A stretch of 64,000 nt of DNA, taken from positions 946,534 through 1,010,533 of the forward strand of contig CM072526.1 of NCBI GenBank assembly GCA_036898135.1, read 5' to 3'. The translations under genes were made by a program, and so were the position numbers. The notes under the pieces were generated by a model, which was not told where the DNA came from, did no database searches, and saw only the letters and a list, made by a program, of their open reading frames with translations. Source of the DNA: Oncomelania hupensis (lineage: Eukaryota; Mollusca; Gastropoda; Littorinimorpha; Pomatiopsidae). Positions 1 through 11,484 of this stretch are shown piece by piece; position 1 is the first letter of the stretch; the number at the start of each line of letters is the position of its first letter.

Positions 1-1060
1 TACGCTAAGTTTGCATCGTTGCAAATAAAACCTTTGGTGACACTATCTGTATACTTGGCCTTGTTCTATTTTGACGCAAGAGTTAAGACAGAATACCATA
101 CAGATTAGAATCATAACCAGTCTCAACCAGAATATTTTGTTTTCCCTCAACCAGAATAGTCCTTTTTTTTTCTTTTTTCCATTTCGTTTCTTTTTTTTTT
201 TCTCAGTTGGTTCACCTCAGACTTTTTTTTTGGGGGGGAGGGGGGAGTGTTGAACGGGTGCCCTTTTCATAAGCTTTTATCAATGGTTATCCGTACATCA
301 GGCATATACAATGAATGAACTGTTATATCTCAAAAATGTTTTCCTAATTTTGATTTCAGTACCTTTTCTAAAATTTACTAATGATCATTTTTGTAATCAA
401 AATAACATGGTTAGCATGTTTAATACATTTCATTGAAAGTCTTTGAGGATTGTATCCCAACAGTACTTCTGTCTCTGACAAAGTCACCTTGCGGTTTGTT
501 TGTATCTAACTATAGTTTATGCAGTGCGTCCAAATTTTTGTAACCTTTGATCAGTGAAAAAAGAAATGTTCAATATAGTCAATTACGTTGCAGTATTTAC
601 AGTTTTTAGTATCCCTTAGTCCCATCTTATTAAAAAGTATATTTATAGGATATATATTGTGCAGAATTTTTTCAGTGTAATAATTTTACTTTCTTCTTTT
701 GTGGATTCACTTGCTATTGCCCAATGTGACCCGGTCAGTGAGAGATCATATTTTCTCAACAAAAAATTAACGGAACATGGTTGTGTTGTTCCAGCCTCGG
801 ATAGCTAGAGTCTCAGTTTACGAGCAGAAAGGAGAGTGGGGTGGACGGACAAAAATTCTTGTGAATGAAAAAAAAATAATTATAAGCGTTTGACAAACGC
901 TGGGGAACTCTCCTCTCAGAAAGTGACTTTTCTTTCCTAGAAAAACAAAATTGCATTGCGAGATTTTATTTTCAATTATGTCTTCATTTTGGTTGTTGTC
1001 TTTGTGTCTGCATGACTTTCTGGATATCGTTTTTCTTTTCTTGCTTTTAGGAGAGGGCCT
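1..1060. other. AT-rich non-coding DNA, nothing recognised
   Basis: No coding signal or known repeat is visible. The stretch is AT-rich, with poly-T runs near 164-205 and 223-231 that end in a short G run. Open frames here are short and their composition follows the homopolymers. Confidence 0.5.
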
Positions 1061-1069
1061 AAAATGATC

Positions 1070-1300
1070 TTTAATTTGCTGAAATGCGGTAGCTGCCGGG
1101 GGGCTTTGCCCCACTCCCACTTCCCGGTCCTCCTAACAGGGTGTTGCCCCAGGACCAGACTGGGGCCTGGGCGGCCCCTGGGCCCCGGCCAATTTTTAGA
1201 GGTTTTGAGTGTGAGTTGTTCCCCAGCCTGGTTTGTACCACGCAGCCATGAAGCGCAGTGCACATTGCGCTGTATTCAAACACCCGTGATGGCGAGCGGC
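1070..1300. other. GC-rich island, unclassified
   Basis: A sharply GC-rich block with G/C runs sits in AT-rich DNA. It may be the end of a dispersed repeat. Frames through it on both strands have low-complexity composition and I recognise none of them. Confidence 0.3.
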
Positions 1301-1737
1301 CTACTCTATCACACAGGCGCTCAAAAGTTAATAATTTCGCTTTTGTTTACAATATTACTTACAAAGAAGATATTTGCTTTCAGCCAATCTTTAAAATATA
1401 AACATATATTTTTATACTTAATACAATCATTATTCCAAAGACAGCAATTTTTAATTACAATGTTTTGCCAACGTAATCTTAGTTGTTTAGCCAGGTGATC
1501 AACACATTCTTCCAGAACAAAAAAACATGACATATTCCAACAAAAATTTTAAAAGAAGCATCTGAAATGAAGCATATGTATTATCAGCACCAAGTTTGTA
1601 GTAACTCCAGGTCCCACAAAAGTAGAAATGATGCTTGCATTTCATTTATATCAATCAAATTAAGGCCTCCATTTTCAAGTGTGTTACATACAACAGTTCT
1701 TTTAACCTTTTCAAATGCACGGGTATTTGAATATTTT

Positions 1738-2540
1738 TTATTCTTATCCAATCTTATCCTATCCCATAACTCGGAAGTCGTTGAGGCACCACAGATGATT
1801 GTTTAACCAGTGTACTCCATCTTTCTCTGTCCTCAGCAGCCCTCATGGCTTCACTCAGTGTCAAACCAGTCCATTCTCGAATGTCTTCCCACCGCTTTTT
1901 CTGTCTCCATCTTCTTCTGCCTACTTGTACTGTGCCTTGCAGGATGGTCTTTGCAAGAGCTGATGATCTGGTGACGTGGCCATACCATCGGAGTTTTTTC
2001 ACCACTGTGAGCATGTCATGTGTTGTTCAATGGCTTGTGTGATGGTCTGTCGAACTTCGTTGTTGGTGATATGCTGGATATGCCCAGGAGTCTTCTGTAG
2101 CTCCTCATCTCTGTGCTTTGTATTCTTCGTTGTAGATCTGCTGTGAGAGTCCATGTTTTGCAAGCGTATAGGCAGATGGAGATGACAAGGGAGCGCACCA
2201 GCCTTACATTGGAATGTAGGCTGTTGGTCATTCCAATGGCATTGCACTATGACTATGTCCTTTCTCGGAACTTGGTCAAGAACAGCCTGTAGATGGTCAT
2301 AGAAATCCTCGACTTCGTTGTCGTCATATCCCGATGATGGGACATAGGCCTGGATAATGGGGATGTTGAAAGTGGCTGCCCTCAGACGGGTGGTTATGAG
2401 TCTACTGGAGACTGGACGGCAACCCATGACAGTGGCCAGAATGTCTTTGTGGACCAAGAATCCAACACCGTGTTCGCACCTGTCGTCTCTCTCGCTAAAA
2501 TAAAGCTTGTGGCCTTTGTCGGTCATTGTTTCGCCTATAC
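1738..2540 (-). mobile_element. RTE-type LINE copy, internally deleted
   Basis: Read on the minus strand, about 2526-2260 encodes part of an apurinic-type endonuclease domain (motifs such as GVGFLVHKDIL and QAYVPSSGYDD). It runs directly into the C-terminal part of the polyprotein (TWTLTADLQRRIQ, then LRWYGHVTRSSALAKTILQG). The reverse transcriptase core that should lie between them is missing. The 3' end near 1738-1765 is a degraded GGATA-repeat tail, as in the family's other copies here (25221, 37726, 39727, 51866). The RTE assignment rests on the GHVTRSS..TILQGTV..RRRGRPKKRWED C-terminal signature known from CFDP2-like RTE elements. The copy is broken by stops and frameshifts and is non-functional. 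Confidence 0.75.
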
Positions 2541-2574
2541 CTTTCCAGCGCAGTTCGCTGTTACCTAAAATGTT

Positions 2575-2835
2575 TCATCGATAGTGGTCCAGCTCTCTTG
2601 CCAACTCTTCTAATTTGCCACTAATATTCAAATTTCTCTGGGACCAAGATACAATTAAACTTTGTATATTGTAAATCCGTTTTTCCCAGTTTCCTTCTAT
2701 AGATGATGCAGGAACAGTGTTGCAAAAGTAAATGCCTAAAATTTTCGTCTGTGTTTTCCAAGAGAGAGTAAAGGGTTTTTCATCAGAGGACAGGTAGGAT
2801 CCTAGCGTGTGACCGCTTTTAATCTCCCACCACAC
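2575..2835 (-). pseudogene. L1/Tx1-like reverse transcriptase fragment
   Basis: This minus-strand frame contains TKILGIYFCNTVPAS, then NWEKRIYNIQSLI and SWSQRNLNISGK. That is the pattern seen C-terminal to the palm in L1/Tx1-type reverse transcriptases (ILG..F, then NW..R......W..RNLSL.GK). Only about 85 residues survive, with no start and no catalytic box. It lies between the RTE fragment and the first visible exon of the plus-strand recombinase-like gene. Confidence 0.55.
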
Positions 2836-2900
2836 AGGTGGTTACATTTTGTCTTCGGCTAAAACTTAACTTATTTATATTGTATTTCTTTTGGTTCCAG

Positions 2901-4941
2901 GAGCATCATGATAATCTGTCCACAACTGGCACCAGTGGCTTTAACAGTGAAAGCGACTCCCTATTTTCAATTGATGGAGAAGAAGACTGCCCTGATGACA
3001 GTGACAATGATCCAAACTTTGTTCCTCCAACTGACACAGACTCTGATACAAGCTCCAAACATGATGATGTTCAAGTGACACAAGTTCCAGAAAGTGACGA
3101 AAGTGAAGAGTCTGTTACTTTCTCTGCTTTGAGTCAAAAACAAGACCCAGTCGCCACTTTGCCTGCACAATCCTCCCAGGACGGAGAACCTTCAATTACA
3201 GTTCAGTCACAATCTGCCCAAGACAGAGAGCCTTCAATTACAGTTCAGTCAACAACCGACAAGAAATGTTGGTACTGTGTCTTCTGTGGACGCGCCCAGA
3301 AACGCTTGCCAAGACATTTGCTTACCCAACATGCTGATGAAGAAAGTGTGACGGAGTTTGCTTCATGCAGAGATGAAAAACAGAAGTGTGCTTTGTTATC
3401 AAAAATGAGAAATCTTGGAAACCACCTCCATAATGTGGAGGTATTAAAGAATGGCAAGGGTGTCATGATTGTATCACACAGACCTACAAAGTGTAAAGAT
3501 GATCAAAAGGAAAGTTACGTTCCTTGTCCTTATTGTTACGGATATTTTCTGAAGGTTTTCTTGTACAGACACGCTTGTTCTTTTGCCACTGTTGGTGATA
3601 AGGTCAGGGGAGGAAGAGTCAGGAAGGGTCAGTGTCTTCTCCCAAACCAGACAAAAAGCACTCGGTTTTCAGAGTTCCAGAGTTCCTTTAGAAAAGATGT
3701 TGTGTCCACTCTTGCCAAAACAGACCATTTGATTGCAAAATATGGGGAAGTTGAGTTTGACAAAAATGGTCACGACCCAGATATGCACAACTACATCAGA
3801 ACAAAGGTCAGAACTGTTGCCAAAGTGCTGCTCGAAGTTAGGAAGGTTGTTGGCAGTCCTGTGTCTTTAACTGACTGTATCTCGCCTGACAAGTATGATG
3901 CATTGGTTGAGGCAACAAAGCGACTTGCTGGTTACAATGGCGACTCGCAGGAATTTGACACACCGTCTTTCGCCAAAAACTGTGGTATGTACTTCAAAAA
4001 GTGTGCCTTAATCCATCAATCAGTCTGTTTGCAAAACCTTGACAGTGTGGGAGAGCAAAAAGCATTGCAAATGATCAAACTCATTGAGTTGACCTGGAAT
4101 CAGCGGATATCCCACCATGCGCTGAGAACTCTCAAAAAAAGGAAGATGAATTCGCCATGCCTGTTGCCTGTGACATCTGATATTGTTCTTCTGTCAAGCC
4201 ATCTCCAGGAAAAGGCAAAAAGGTGTGCTGATTTGCTAGAATCGGACACACTATCAGCTGACAGTGACACTGTGGCTGAAAATTGGAAAACTCTGAACAG
4301 CGTCACGCTGACACAAATCATGATGTTCAACAGGAGACGCCAAGGTGAAGTGTCAAAAATGAAAGTAGCCCATTTCACACAGCACTCTGAAACCTGCTCT
4401 CATGACGATGAGATTGAAAGAAACGTTTTCTCAAAACTCGAGCTAAAACTTAGTCGATGCTTGACAAGAATAGAGATCCCTGGGAAAAAAGGGAGAACTG
4501 TTCCAATTTTGTTGACATCTGCAATGAAGGGTTCATTGAAAACCCTTGTATTCACAAGAGACAAGGTGGGCATCAACCCTGACAACACGTTTCTGTTTCC
4601 AAGACAAGGCGGCGGTTCACTTGGACATATCAGAGGCAGTGACTGCCTTAGGGATGAAGTGGCAGAGTGTGGTGTGAAACATCCAGAAATCATCACATCA
4701 ACCAAGCTGAGGAAACAAATTGCCACTATATCCCAAGTGGTCAATCTAAAAGATCATGAACTGGATGTTCTGGCTGATTTTATGGGCCATGACATAAGGA
4801 TCCACAGGGAATTCTATCGCCTCCCACAGCAGACATACCAAGCTGCAAAGGTGTCAAAGTTGCTGCTGGCACTGGAAAAAGGCAACCTCGCAACCATTCG
4901 TGGGAAGACTCTGGATGAAATTACAGTTTCTGCTGCTGATA
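2901..4941 (+). CDS. Gene 1, main exon: zinc fingers and YR-like domain
   Basis: The acceptor is the pyrimidine-rich TTTGGTTCCAG ending at 2900 and the donor is GTAAGT at 4942. The frame is open for 680 codons plus one base, and runs on only to an in-frame TAA at 4948 in the intron. Catalytic-type residues: Arg of RQGEV at 4338, basic PGKKGR near 4486, Arg of TKLRK at 4710, His of FMGHD at 4788, Tyr of REFYRLP at 4815. The spacing H-x8-Y matches gene 2. The whole recombinase-like domain lies in this one exon, unlike gene 2, where it is split by introns. Confidence 0.82.
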
Positions 4942-7938
4942 GTAAGTGATTAAACTCAATAACTTTCTATAGGCCTTTAAAAAAAATTCTATTGCCACTG
5001 GCATTTTTTTGTGGGGTGGGGGGAGGGGTTGGGGGTGGGTGTCATGCTTCCCTTCATTATGTTGGAGATGCTTCGAGCGGTAAATAAGAGTGTTGGTCCG
5101 GATGGGGTCTACTATTTAATGGTCAAACGTGCTCCACTTTCTTTTAAAAGTATCCCTTTAAATCATTTTAAGAAATGTTTTTGGCCGGCGTCAAGCCATT
5201 GTGGTACCCATTTTAAAACAAAACAAACCTCGGAAATTCATCGACAATTATCGCCCAGTTGCATTAACAACTCACACCTGTAAACTCTTGCTTGCATTTT
5301 GTTATAGTTTCACAAAACACATATTTGAAAACACAAAGTTTAAAAAAAATTGGGCTGCCACTACCTACAGTTAACAGTGTTAGCAGTAAGTACGTACCAA
5401 GTATTTTCATTTTCATTGCTTTCTTCATGTCAGGATGGTATTTTTTAATCACAGTTTTGGATGAAGAGGGTGATGAAGAAGAAGAAGAGGACGTTGTTTG
5501 CGAGGAAACGGCACCTCTCTCAACAATCCGCCAGCAGCCAGCTGAAAAGACCTGCAAGGAAACGGTACCTCTCTCACTAATCCACCAGCAGCCAGCTGAA
5601 AAGGCCTGCAAGGAAACGGCACCTCTCTCAACAATTCGTCAGCATCCAGCTGAAAGGTCTTCCAATTGTGCAAGTCAGTAAATTGTTAGTTGTTTTGTGT
5701 CACTGATACTGATAGATTAATGAAAAAGTTGAGTTGAATTGAAAGACAATATGGAATGAGACCTGACTACCTTCTGTTTTGGCGGAAAATTCTTCCACAA
5801 TTCAAAGCTTTCTTCTGCTCTTCTGCCTCTGAATAATTTCTTCCGCCTAAAACAATCAATAATCTTCCGTTTTCCTAAACCAGTATCACGTATGCTTCAT
5901 TCCAATACTGCTTGAGAGGAAGTTTAGTTCGACAGGGAGACAGCTACTCGGCACTCTTTTGTAATTAAAAAAAACAGTAATGGCTATTAGCATGTAAACA
6001 CTTTTGCTGTGTGTACAAAGAATGACTCCTTTGCAGTATGCCAAAAAGATAGAAGTTATGGAGAAAGATTATTAAAACTCCTGCAAGACATAAATATTAT
6101 GCTACAGTAATTTGTGCCGCTAAAGGTCTAAGGACTTGTTTTCAATCTGTTTTCATTATTAATTTTGCTATATGGAAAAAAAATTAAACTACAATATTTA
6201 TAACTGGCTAAGTCTCAGCTTCTCTAGACTTAAACTCAAAAAGTTGCAAATAGCCACTGGCTTGGTAAGCCACTCGTATTCAAGTTCAACTGTCGTTATA
6301 TATTTGTGGACCTCCTGTGTCTTTCATGTTTTTTCCATTTATATCATATCTAAACAAATCAAGAGGAGCACAACATAATTGCCCAAGTTCTTTTTCTTCT
6401 GAAAATAGAGAAAATTGCTGATAAAATGTGATGCCAGTTCTTTCGGTTTCATGTGTCTCTGTCGAAATAAGTCACTTGCTATGTATGGAGTGATGGTGAG
6501 ACACATTTTAAACTCATAATTGGGTAAAGGGGACAGTTATGTGATATTGTTGGATATACTCGTATATCAGCGATATAGTCAATGTTGCATAATTGACATA
6601 ATTCACAACTGTCTCTTTTTGTATTTTCATAAGTGATAGGGAAAAAAACCTTGAGACTCGATCACTGAAACTGTTAATGTGAATCTGTTTTTATATCTCT
6701 GAGATAGGCAATGCTGTTGTGTGGCTGAAGCAATGTTTATTTGTTCTTTGTACAGGGGCTGTTGATGGTGACAGTGTTTCTGATAAGCAACCGTGTTCAT
6801 CTTCTCCAACCAAAACCAAAAGTAAGTGACTTGACTAACACCTTTCACATATGGGATTGGCACAGGTAATGGAAGAGTTGATGGAAGAAGTAATGTGTTT
6901 TTTGAAAAAGGGCATTTATTTTGCTGGATACTTGTGATCTTTAACTCTTTTTGTGCCACAGAATTCTCTATGAAAAAATAGTGAAAAACTTAGCCAATCA
7001 TTTGTTTTTTTCTTTGTCTAGGAACTGCCGATTGTGGTGTTGTTGACGACAGTGATTGTGATGGGCAACCGTGTTCGTCGTCTCATCCAAAAAGTAAGTT
7101 ACATTCAACTAAATTATAACACTAGTAAAGTAGCATAGATTTAAAAATAGTATATTTTCGCTGGTAAGTGTTGATTTTAAAAATTGTGCATCAATCTTAA
7201 GCATGCATTTTATGGGATTAGCCTGATTTGTCACAGGCACCACTTGCCACAGGCCCAACTTGTCACAGGTATTTGTAGAAAGACGATCACGTGTTGGTTT
7301 GGGTTTTATCTGTCATCTTCGCCTATCATTATATGGGATGTGGGATTGTGACACAAGTGTATCGGTCACACCCGACTGGTTTTTATGTCACTCAGACATT
7401 TGAGTTAAAAAACGGTCATAATCCAACGTTAGGCGCCAAAATGAGACACTGCATGTGTAAAATGTTGCAGTGACCACAACCATGTTTCTTACATTCGAAC
7501 AGAAGACATTAATATTTCTGAAGACAAACATGTTCCCGCCAAAATTGTCCTAACTTTACACACAACTTTGTGGTGACCATGTGTGTAAACTTTGTGCTAA
7601 CATCAAACACAGAACAGAAAGCAGGCTCAGTGGGTTAGTTCCTAAACAACACCCAGATCATGCAGTTTGTTATCAAGGTTGCTTAGCTGTTTGGGTTTTT
7701 TCGAGTGTATTAAACATTTGTGTTGCTTTTTTCAGGGAGGAAGACAAGAGCAAACACAGCACGAAAGTCGTGGACCTCGGAGGAGAGAAACGCTGTGGAT
7801 CAGCATTTTGCTAAATTCTTTCTAAACTGCAAGTTACCAGGGAAAGCTGAAATTGAGGCTGCACAAGAACAGAGCAGAGTACTTGCAAATCGCAAATGGA
7901 AAAATATTAAAGACTTCATCAGAAACAATCTGAAGTAA
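2901..7938 (+). CDS. Tyrosine-recombinase-like / SANT protein, gene 1 (five visible exons, at least 866 aa)
   Basis: Joining 2901-4941, 5455-5673, 6756-6821, 7022-7093 and 7736-7938 at GT-AG sites gives 2601 nt, exactly 867 codons including TAA, with no internal stop. Every internal junction has phase 1. Order, numbered from 2901: acidic Ser/Asp/Glu-rich residues 1-110; C2H2 finger C126-C129-H139-H144; second finger C209-C212-H224-C226; YR-like domain about 440-650 with box I Arg480, box II Arg604, His630 and candidate nucleophile Tyr639; linker exons; SANT/Myb-like region about 800-866. Box II has Thr where most tyrosine recombinases have His (TKLR for HxxR). DNA binding in the nucleus is an inference; active recombinase, Crypton-derived host gene or silent relic cannot be told apart here. 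An exon with the start Met probably lies upstream, since 2900 ends a good acceptor and no in-frame ATG precedes it. Confidence 0.8.
5047..5296 (+). pseudogene. LINE reverse transcriptase fragment inside an intron of gene 1
   Basis: One frame gives VLEMLRAVNKSVGPDGVYY, the conserved K.A.GPDG RT motif. A second frame gives VVPILKQNKPRKFIDNYRP, the NYRP motif that follows in jockey/I-type elements. A frameshift separates them. It lies in the 4942-5454 intron in the same orientation as the gene. Confidence 0.7.
5455..5673 (+). CDS. Gene 1, exon with 18-residue repeats
   Basis: The acceptor AATCACAG ends at 5454 and the donor GTCAGT starts at 5674. It carries phase 1 at both ends. It encodes an acidic lead (DEEGDEEEEEDVV) and then three copies of an 18-residue repeat of the form C-x-E-T-x-P-L-S-x-I-x-Q-x-P-A-E. 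An alternative donor at 5656 is possible but breaks phase with the next exon. Confidence 0.72.
5499..5660 (+). repeat. 54-bp coding tandem repeat, three copies
   Basis: The motif GGAAACGG recurs at 5504, 5558 and 5612, giving an exact 54-bp period, a multiple of three. Differences between copies are mostly single substitutions. The repeat lies wholly inside the second visible exon of gene 1. Confidence 0.85.
6756..6821 (+). CDS. Gene 1, small linker exon (66 bp)
   Basis: The acceptor TTTGTACAG ends at 6755 and the donor GTAAGT starts at 6822. It encodes a Ser/Asp-rich linker ending in CSSSPTKTK. It starts and ends in phase 1, so it can be skipped or duplicated without a frameshift. Its ending resembles the next exon (QPCSSS), which suggests exon duplication. 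Confidence 0.75.
7022..7093 (+). CDS. Gene 1, small linker exon (72 bp)
   Basis: The acceptor TTTGTCTAG ends at 7021 and the donor GTAAGT starts at 7094. It has phase 1 at both ends. It shares a D-x-D-x-x-x-QPCSSS motif with the preceding 66-bp exon, as expected if the two arose by duplication. Confidence 0.75.
7526..7600 (-). repeat. Dispersed copy of the 78-bp satellite unit
   Basis: The reverse complement closely matches the unit repeated at 13494-13805, including the palindrome GTGGTCACCAC and the GGACAATTTGGGCGGGAA segment. It lies in the last intron of gene 1. The flanking DNA near 7215-7270 has short TGTCACAGG-type repeats. Confidence 0.7.
7736..7938 (+). CDS. Gene 1, terminal exon: SANT/Myb-like domain
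   Basis: The acceptor TTGCTTTTTTCAG ends at 7735 and the TAA stop is at 7936. It encodes 66 residues, basic at the start (RRKTRANTARK), then KSWTSEERNAVDQHFAKFF, LPGKAEIEAA and RKWKNIKDFIRNNLK. That is the W..EE....F......I......R.W..I...I pattern of a SANT/Myb-like helix-turn-helix. Gene 2 ends with a recognisably related exon at 59639-59847. Confidence 0.78.
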
Positions 7939-7974
7939 ACTGCTTAGATTTTGTCCAGTGCAAAATTCCATTAC

Positions 7975-8230
7975 TGGGACTTCCTATGATATTATTATTT
8001 AGCAATGTAGGCATTTTTTTGGTATGTTTTGTTGATATTTTATTACGTTGTTAATCTTATATTTTGTTTTTGTAAACGGAGGTTCGATAAATTAGAGTGT
8101 AGCCTCATCGTCCCCTGTGTGGGATGCCTTTATTGTAAAGTGACCGGCTGGTGGAGTGCATTCAGTGTTGCCACTAGGGTTGTTTCGGCAGATCTTTACC
8201 CCCGTTGGGGTGCCGGGGGTTTTCAGTATA
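7975..8230 (+). repeat. Dispersed repeat, copy 1 (SINE or LINE 3' end)
   Basis: It shares its length with 8465-8805: TTCCTATGAT, ATTTAGCAATGTAGGCATT and then the block starting GAGTGTAGCCTCATCG and ending near the AGATCTTT motif. Copy 1 loses similarity after about 8200 and lacks the 3' tail seen elsewhere. It starts just after the gene 1 stop and may overlap its 3' UTR. Confidence 0.65.
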
Positions 8231-8464
8231 AATAGTATCCCCACTTTCTGGAAATTTAGTGCTTGAAATTCCCACTGTCGCTGTCTTTCTCATTTGCTCT
8301 TTCTCATTCCTGCTCTGTTCTATCAATCTGCTATACTATCTTCTTCTTCACTAGACCAGTAACCTACCTTTTTTCTTGAAAATTCTTCCGGGACAAGACT
8401 TTTTATTTGTGTATGAGGTCTGTTAGATCAGCTTGGGAATATTGGACGCTCTCTGCCAGGTGGT

Positions 8465-8805
8465 CACTAGGGCTTCCTATGATGTTATTATTTAGCAATG
8501 TAGGCATTTTATATGTATGTTTTATTGATAATTTATAATGATGTTTGTATTCTATTTTATTTTTGTAAACGGGGGTTAGATAAATTAGAGTGTAGCCTCA
8601 TCGTCCCCTGCGTGGGATGCCTTTATTATAAATTATCGGCTGGTGGAGTGCCTTCGGTTTTAACACTAGGGTTTGTTTTGACAGATCTTTTATATGGATC
8701 AGGAGTGAGTCCTCTTTTAACCAAATTCTGGTCTAGATTTTGTGGTCCTGATTCGACCCTTTGCAGTGCGCTGGACCCTGTAAGCAAGAAATAACTACTT
8801 AACTA
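8465..8805 (+). repeat. Dispersed repeat, copy 2 (SINE or LINE 3' end)
   Basis: It repeats the copy 1 sequence and continues into a divergent form of the GTCCTGAT..CCGCTGGACC tail at 8745-8790. That tail also ends the I-type LINE at 53619. A third copy of the body is at 36975-37165. Whether this is a SINE with a borrowed LINE tail or a truncated LINE end cannot be settled here. Confidence 0.65.
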
Positions 8806-9770
8806 TATAAATTTACAAACAACTGATTTAAAAAAGAACGCTTTTAGTGAATCCTTAGAGGTTTTTTGATTTTCAAATAAAATGATAGAAGTAAGGTACT
8901 ACGTACACATTTCTCTTATTTTTCCGGTCACTTCCATGTTTTCGACGCCCCCACTTACATAGACAGAACGTACTGTTTCCACCCAAAATCTTTTTTTTTG
9001 AAAGATACGATGCTTACTTCTTCAGGAAATCGAACACTATCTGTGCAGAACTAGATAGAACGAAAACCAAACTCATTTTATTAGCAATTTATTCTCTCTG
9101 CAGAGAAAATTACCTGTCTTGTTACATTTTGCAGCATATATTAACTACAATAACAGTCAGTAGTCAATAAAACATGTGTGAAGTCATGCAAAATCATAAA
9201 ACTACTCGTAATGCTTACAAAAAATCCCGCGTGTTCAAAGATGCTGTTTACTCTGCTGTTCCATGGCGGAGAGAGAGGGGCGGAAGTGAAGTGACCTCAG
9301 GATCTCAGAACGTAATCACATCCTGTGAATCCGGAGACTACAAAATCTGTGTAATCATGCGCAAACAACATGGTACTGATCCATGCAAGTTAACCATTTA
9401 TGTAGTTTGGTTTTAGAAAGCGTTTATTGGGTCTTAGCGTTTATTCTATTTTGACATTGCACCATGAGCTGCATATTTATTTGTGTTAAACTTAGGTTTG
9501 CAGATTTAACAATTTGTTCGGAATTTGTGATCTAGCACTTTTGTTAGTGCCATTGGGGTTTTTCTGTGCGAGACATGTTTCCTTACAAAGGATAAGATGT
9601 TTAGTTTGGTTTTTTCTATCCAAGTAAATTTTTTCAGCTACAACAGTTTTGTTCTCTTTTACGCATGGTCATTTAGTTGTACGTGTTAGATTTTGTACAG
9701 TGCATAGTTCACACTAGGGATTGTGTGGCGGTTGCTGCCGGTAAGCAACACTTGTTGACGTCACGGCGCA
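8806..9770. other. Non-coding DNA, nothing recognised
   Basis: AT-rich, with no open frame of convincing composition and no match to the window's repeat families. Confidence 0.4.
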
Positions 9771-9774
9771 GGAA

Positions 9775-10146
9775 AGACCTTTTTGACAAAAGGCAAGTTT
9801 CTGTCAAATTCATGCAGTGTAAGCACTGCAGACTAGTAGTATTGACGTCTACAGTCTCTGGCGCATACATATTTTTCTTAATGTACCTGTTTAGCTGTGG
9901 TAGCTGATTGTTTGTGTGGGTATGCCATCGCCGAAAGTATCGCCCTACTGTCACAGTGTGTTGATCTACCGTGTCAACAACAATTGGCTAACAAACAGGT
10001 AAACAAACCAAATGGAAATGACAAATGGATATATTGAAAAGTACGTATGCGCCAGGGACTGTAGACGCCAACACTACGAGTCTGCAGGGCTTGTAAGTGT
10101 CGACAGTGCTTGAATTTGAAAGAAACTTGACTTATGTTGAAAAGGC
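9775..10146. repeat. Imperfect inverted repeat (MITE-like), arms about 110 bp
   Basis: The left arm, about 9775-9885, reverse-complemented aligns with about 10031-10146. Shared blocks include TATGCGCCAG, GACTGTAGACG, AGTCTGCAG and AGAAACTTG. The loop is about 145 bp. This is the form expected of a non-autonomous fold-back DNA element. No target duplication was identified. Confidence 0.6.
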
Positions 10147-11280
10147 TTCGCATATTGTGTTGCATATTGGGAGCAACCATGAGGTGGGGAGGAGAGGAGG
10201 GAGGGGAAGATTTTTTTAAATTTAATTTTAATTTTATTTTAAGATCCTGTTATATTCAAAATGTTGGATAGCAATAGTTGAGTTGTGCGATGTTTTTCAG
10301 TTTGCACAGTTCAGGTTTATCTCCCCTGTTCCCTCCATTACCCAGTTCTCGTGGTTAGGAATTTTGGTTGTTTCTTCACTAAAGCCTCTTAGTCTCAGTC
10401 TGACCACTTGTTTCATCAAAATTTAGAACGACTGTTTTCCGTGATCAGTATTTTTGACGTGATTTGAGACATAGACATTTTATGTGATTTCAGACATCAG
10501 ACATGGGAATTATAGAAGAATGAAAGGAAAATGTTTACCTTTTATCATATACCTTTGTTAAACATTGTGTTAATTACAAATTTTAAAAATGTGTTCTATC
10601 TTTAACAAGAACACATTTAAAACACAATAGCAGATAAGGATCATCTTCTCTTTCGCACTGATTTTTTTAATAAAAGGGTACATATATGTAGTATAGTACC
10701 CTTCATTATTGGTTCATAGCAGGCACCTAGCAATCCCCCGTTTTAACAAACTGTAGTTTATTGATGATGCTCCTAGAGAGTTCCGCTCACAAGCACCTAT
10801 CTCATCTAACTGTTGTTTATTGATGCGTCACCTAAAGATTGCAACCACTTCCCTTGTGCAATCCTTCCTCACCTCCTGTAACTTTTCATAGAAAGACGTG
10901 ATGTTTATGTCTGTGGTTCCCGCTTAGATAATATAGATTAGATTATATGCACACCAATAATGGAACTAATTTTGCAGCATGAACCAAAGATGGTAGCAGC
11001 ATTAACAAAAAGTCAATCACACTGACAGATTATCTAAGGAATGTTTCCTCCTGACCTTCGACTTCCTTTTTTTTCTTCTGCAAGCAACTAATGGTGGATG
11101 TGTGGCATCTGTTAATAAATCCTGAGCACAGGGATTGCTTAAGTCATTAAAAGTCACACATGATGGACAGCAGATTTTGTTGCTATGTGTGCCTAGGGGA
11201 GATAATAGTTATGAACTTTTCAAGGGAATAAAAGTTGATTATGGATGTTTTACTTTATATCTTGTGTGTGTTTGGATGAC
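10147..11280. other. Non-coding DNA with a weak two-copy repeat
   Basis: No gene is seen. Near 10720-10860 a block of about 60 bp (AGCACCTA..TCT..ACTGT.GTTTATTGATG) occurs twice in diverged form. Otherwise it is AT-rich and unremarkable. Confidence 0.4.
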
Positions 11281-11282
11281 GC

Positions 11283-11286
<4 letters not shown>

Positions 11287-11329
<43 letters not shown>

Positions 11330-11355
11330 TTCTCTCTCTCTCACTCTCTCTCTCA

Positions 11356-11396
<41 letters not shown>

Positions 11397-11470
11397 TTTC
11401 TCTTTCTCTTTTTTTTCTTTCTTTTTTTTTCTTTCTTTTTCTCTCTTTCGCACTCTTTCTCTCCCATTAC
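11287..11470. repeat. CT microsatellite
   Basis: A long (CT)n tract grades into T-rich pyrimidine sequence. Open frames through it encode only Ser/Leu or Arg/Glu runs. Confidence 0.95.
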
Positions 11471-11484
11471 ACCTCTCAGATAAT

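Noticed and set aside
818..1498. Overlapping frames of 70-144 codons on both strands
   Set aside because: They follow the GC-rich island and have no recognisable domain or splice signals.
2838..2900. Extending gene 1 upstream to a GTG at 2838
   Set aside because: GTG is not a credible start in an animal gene, and 2886-2900 is a good splice acceptor tract. The coding exon more likely begins at 2901.
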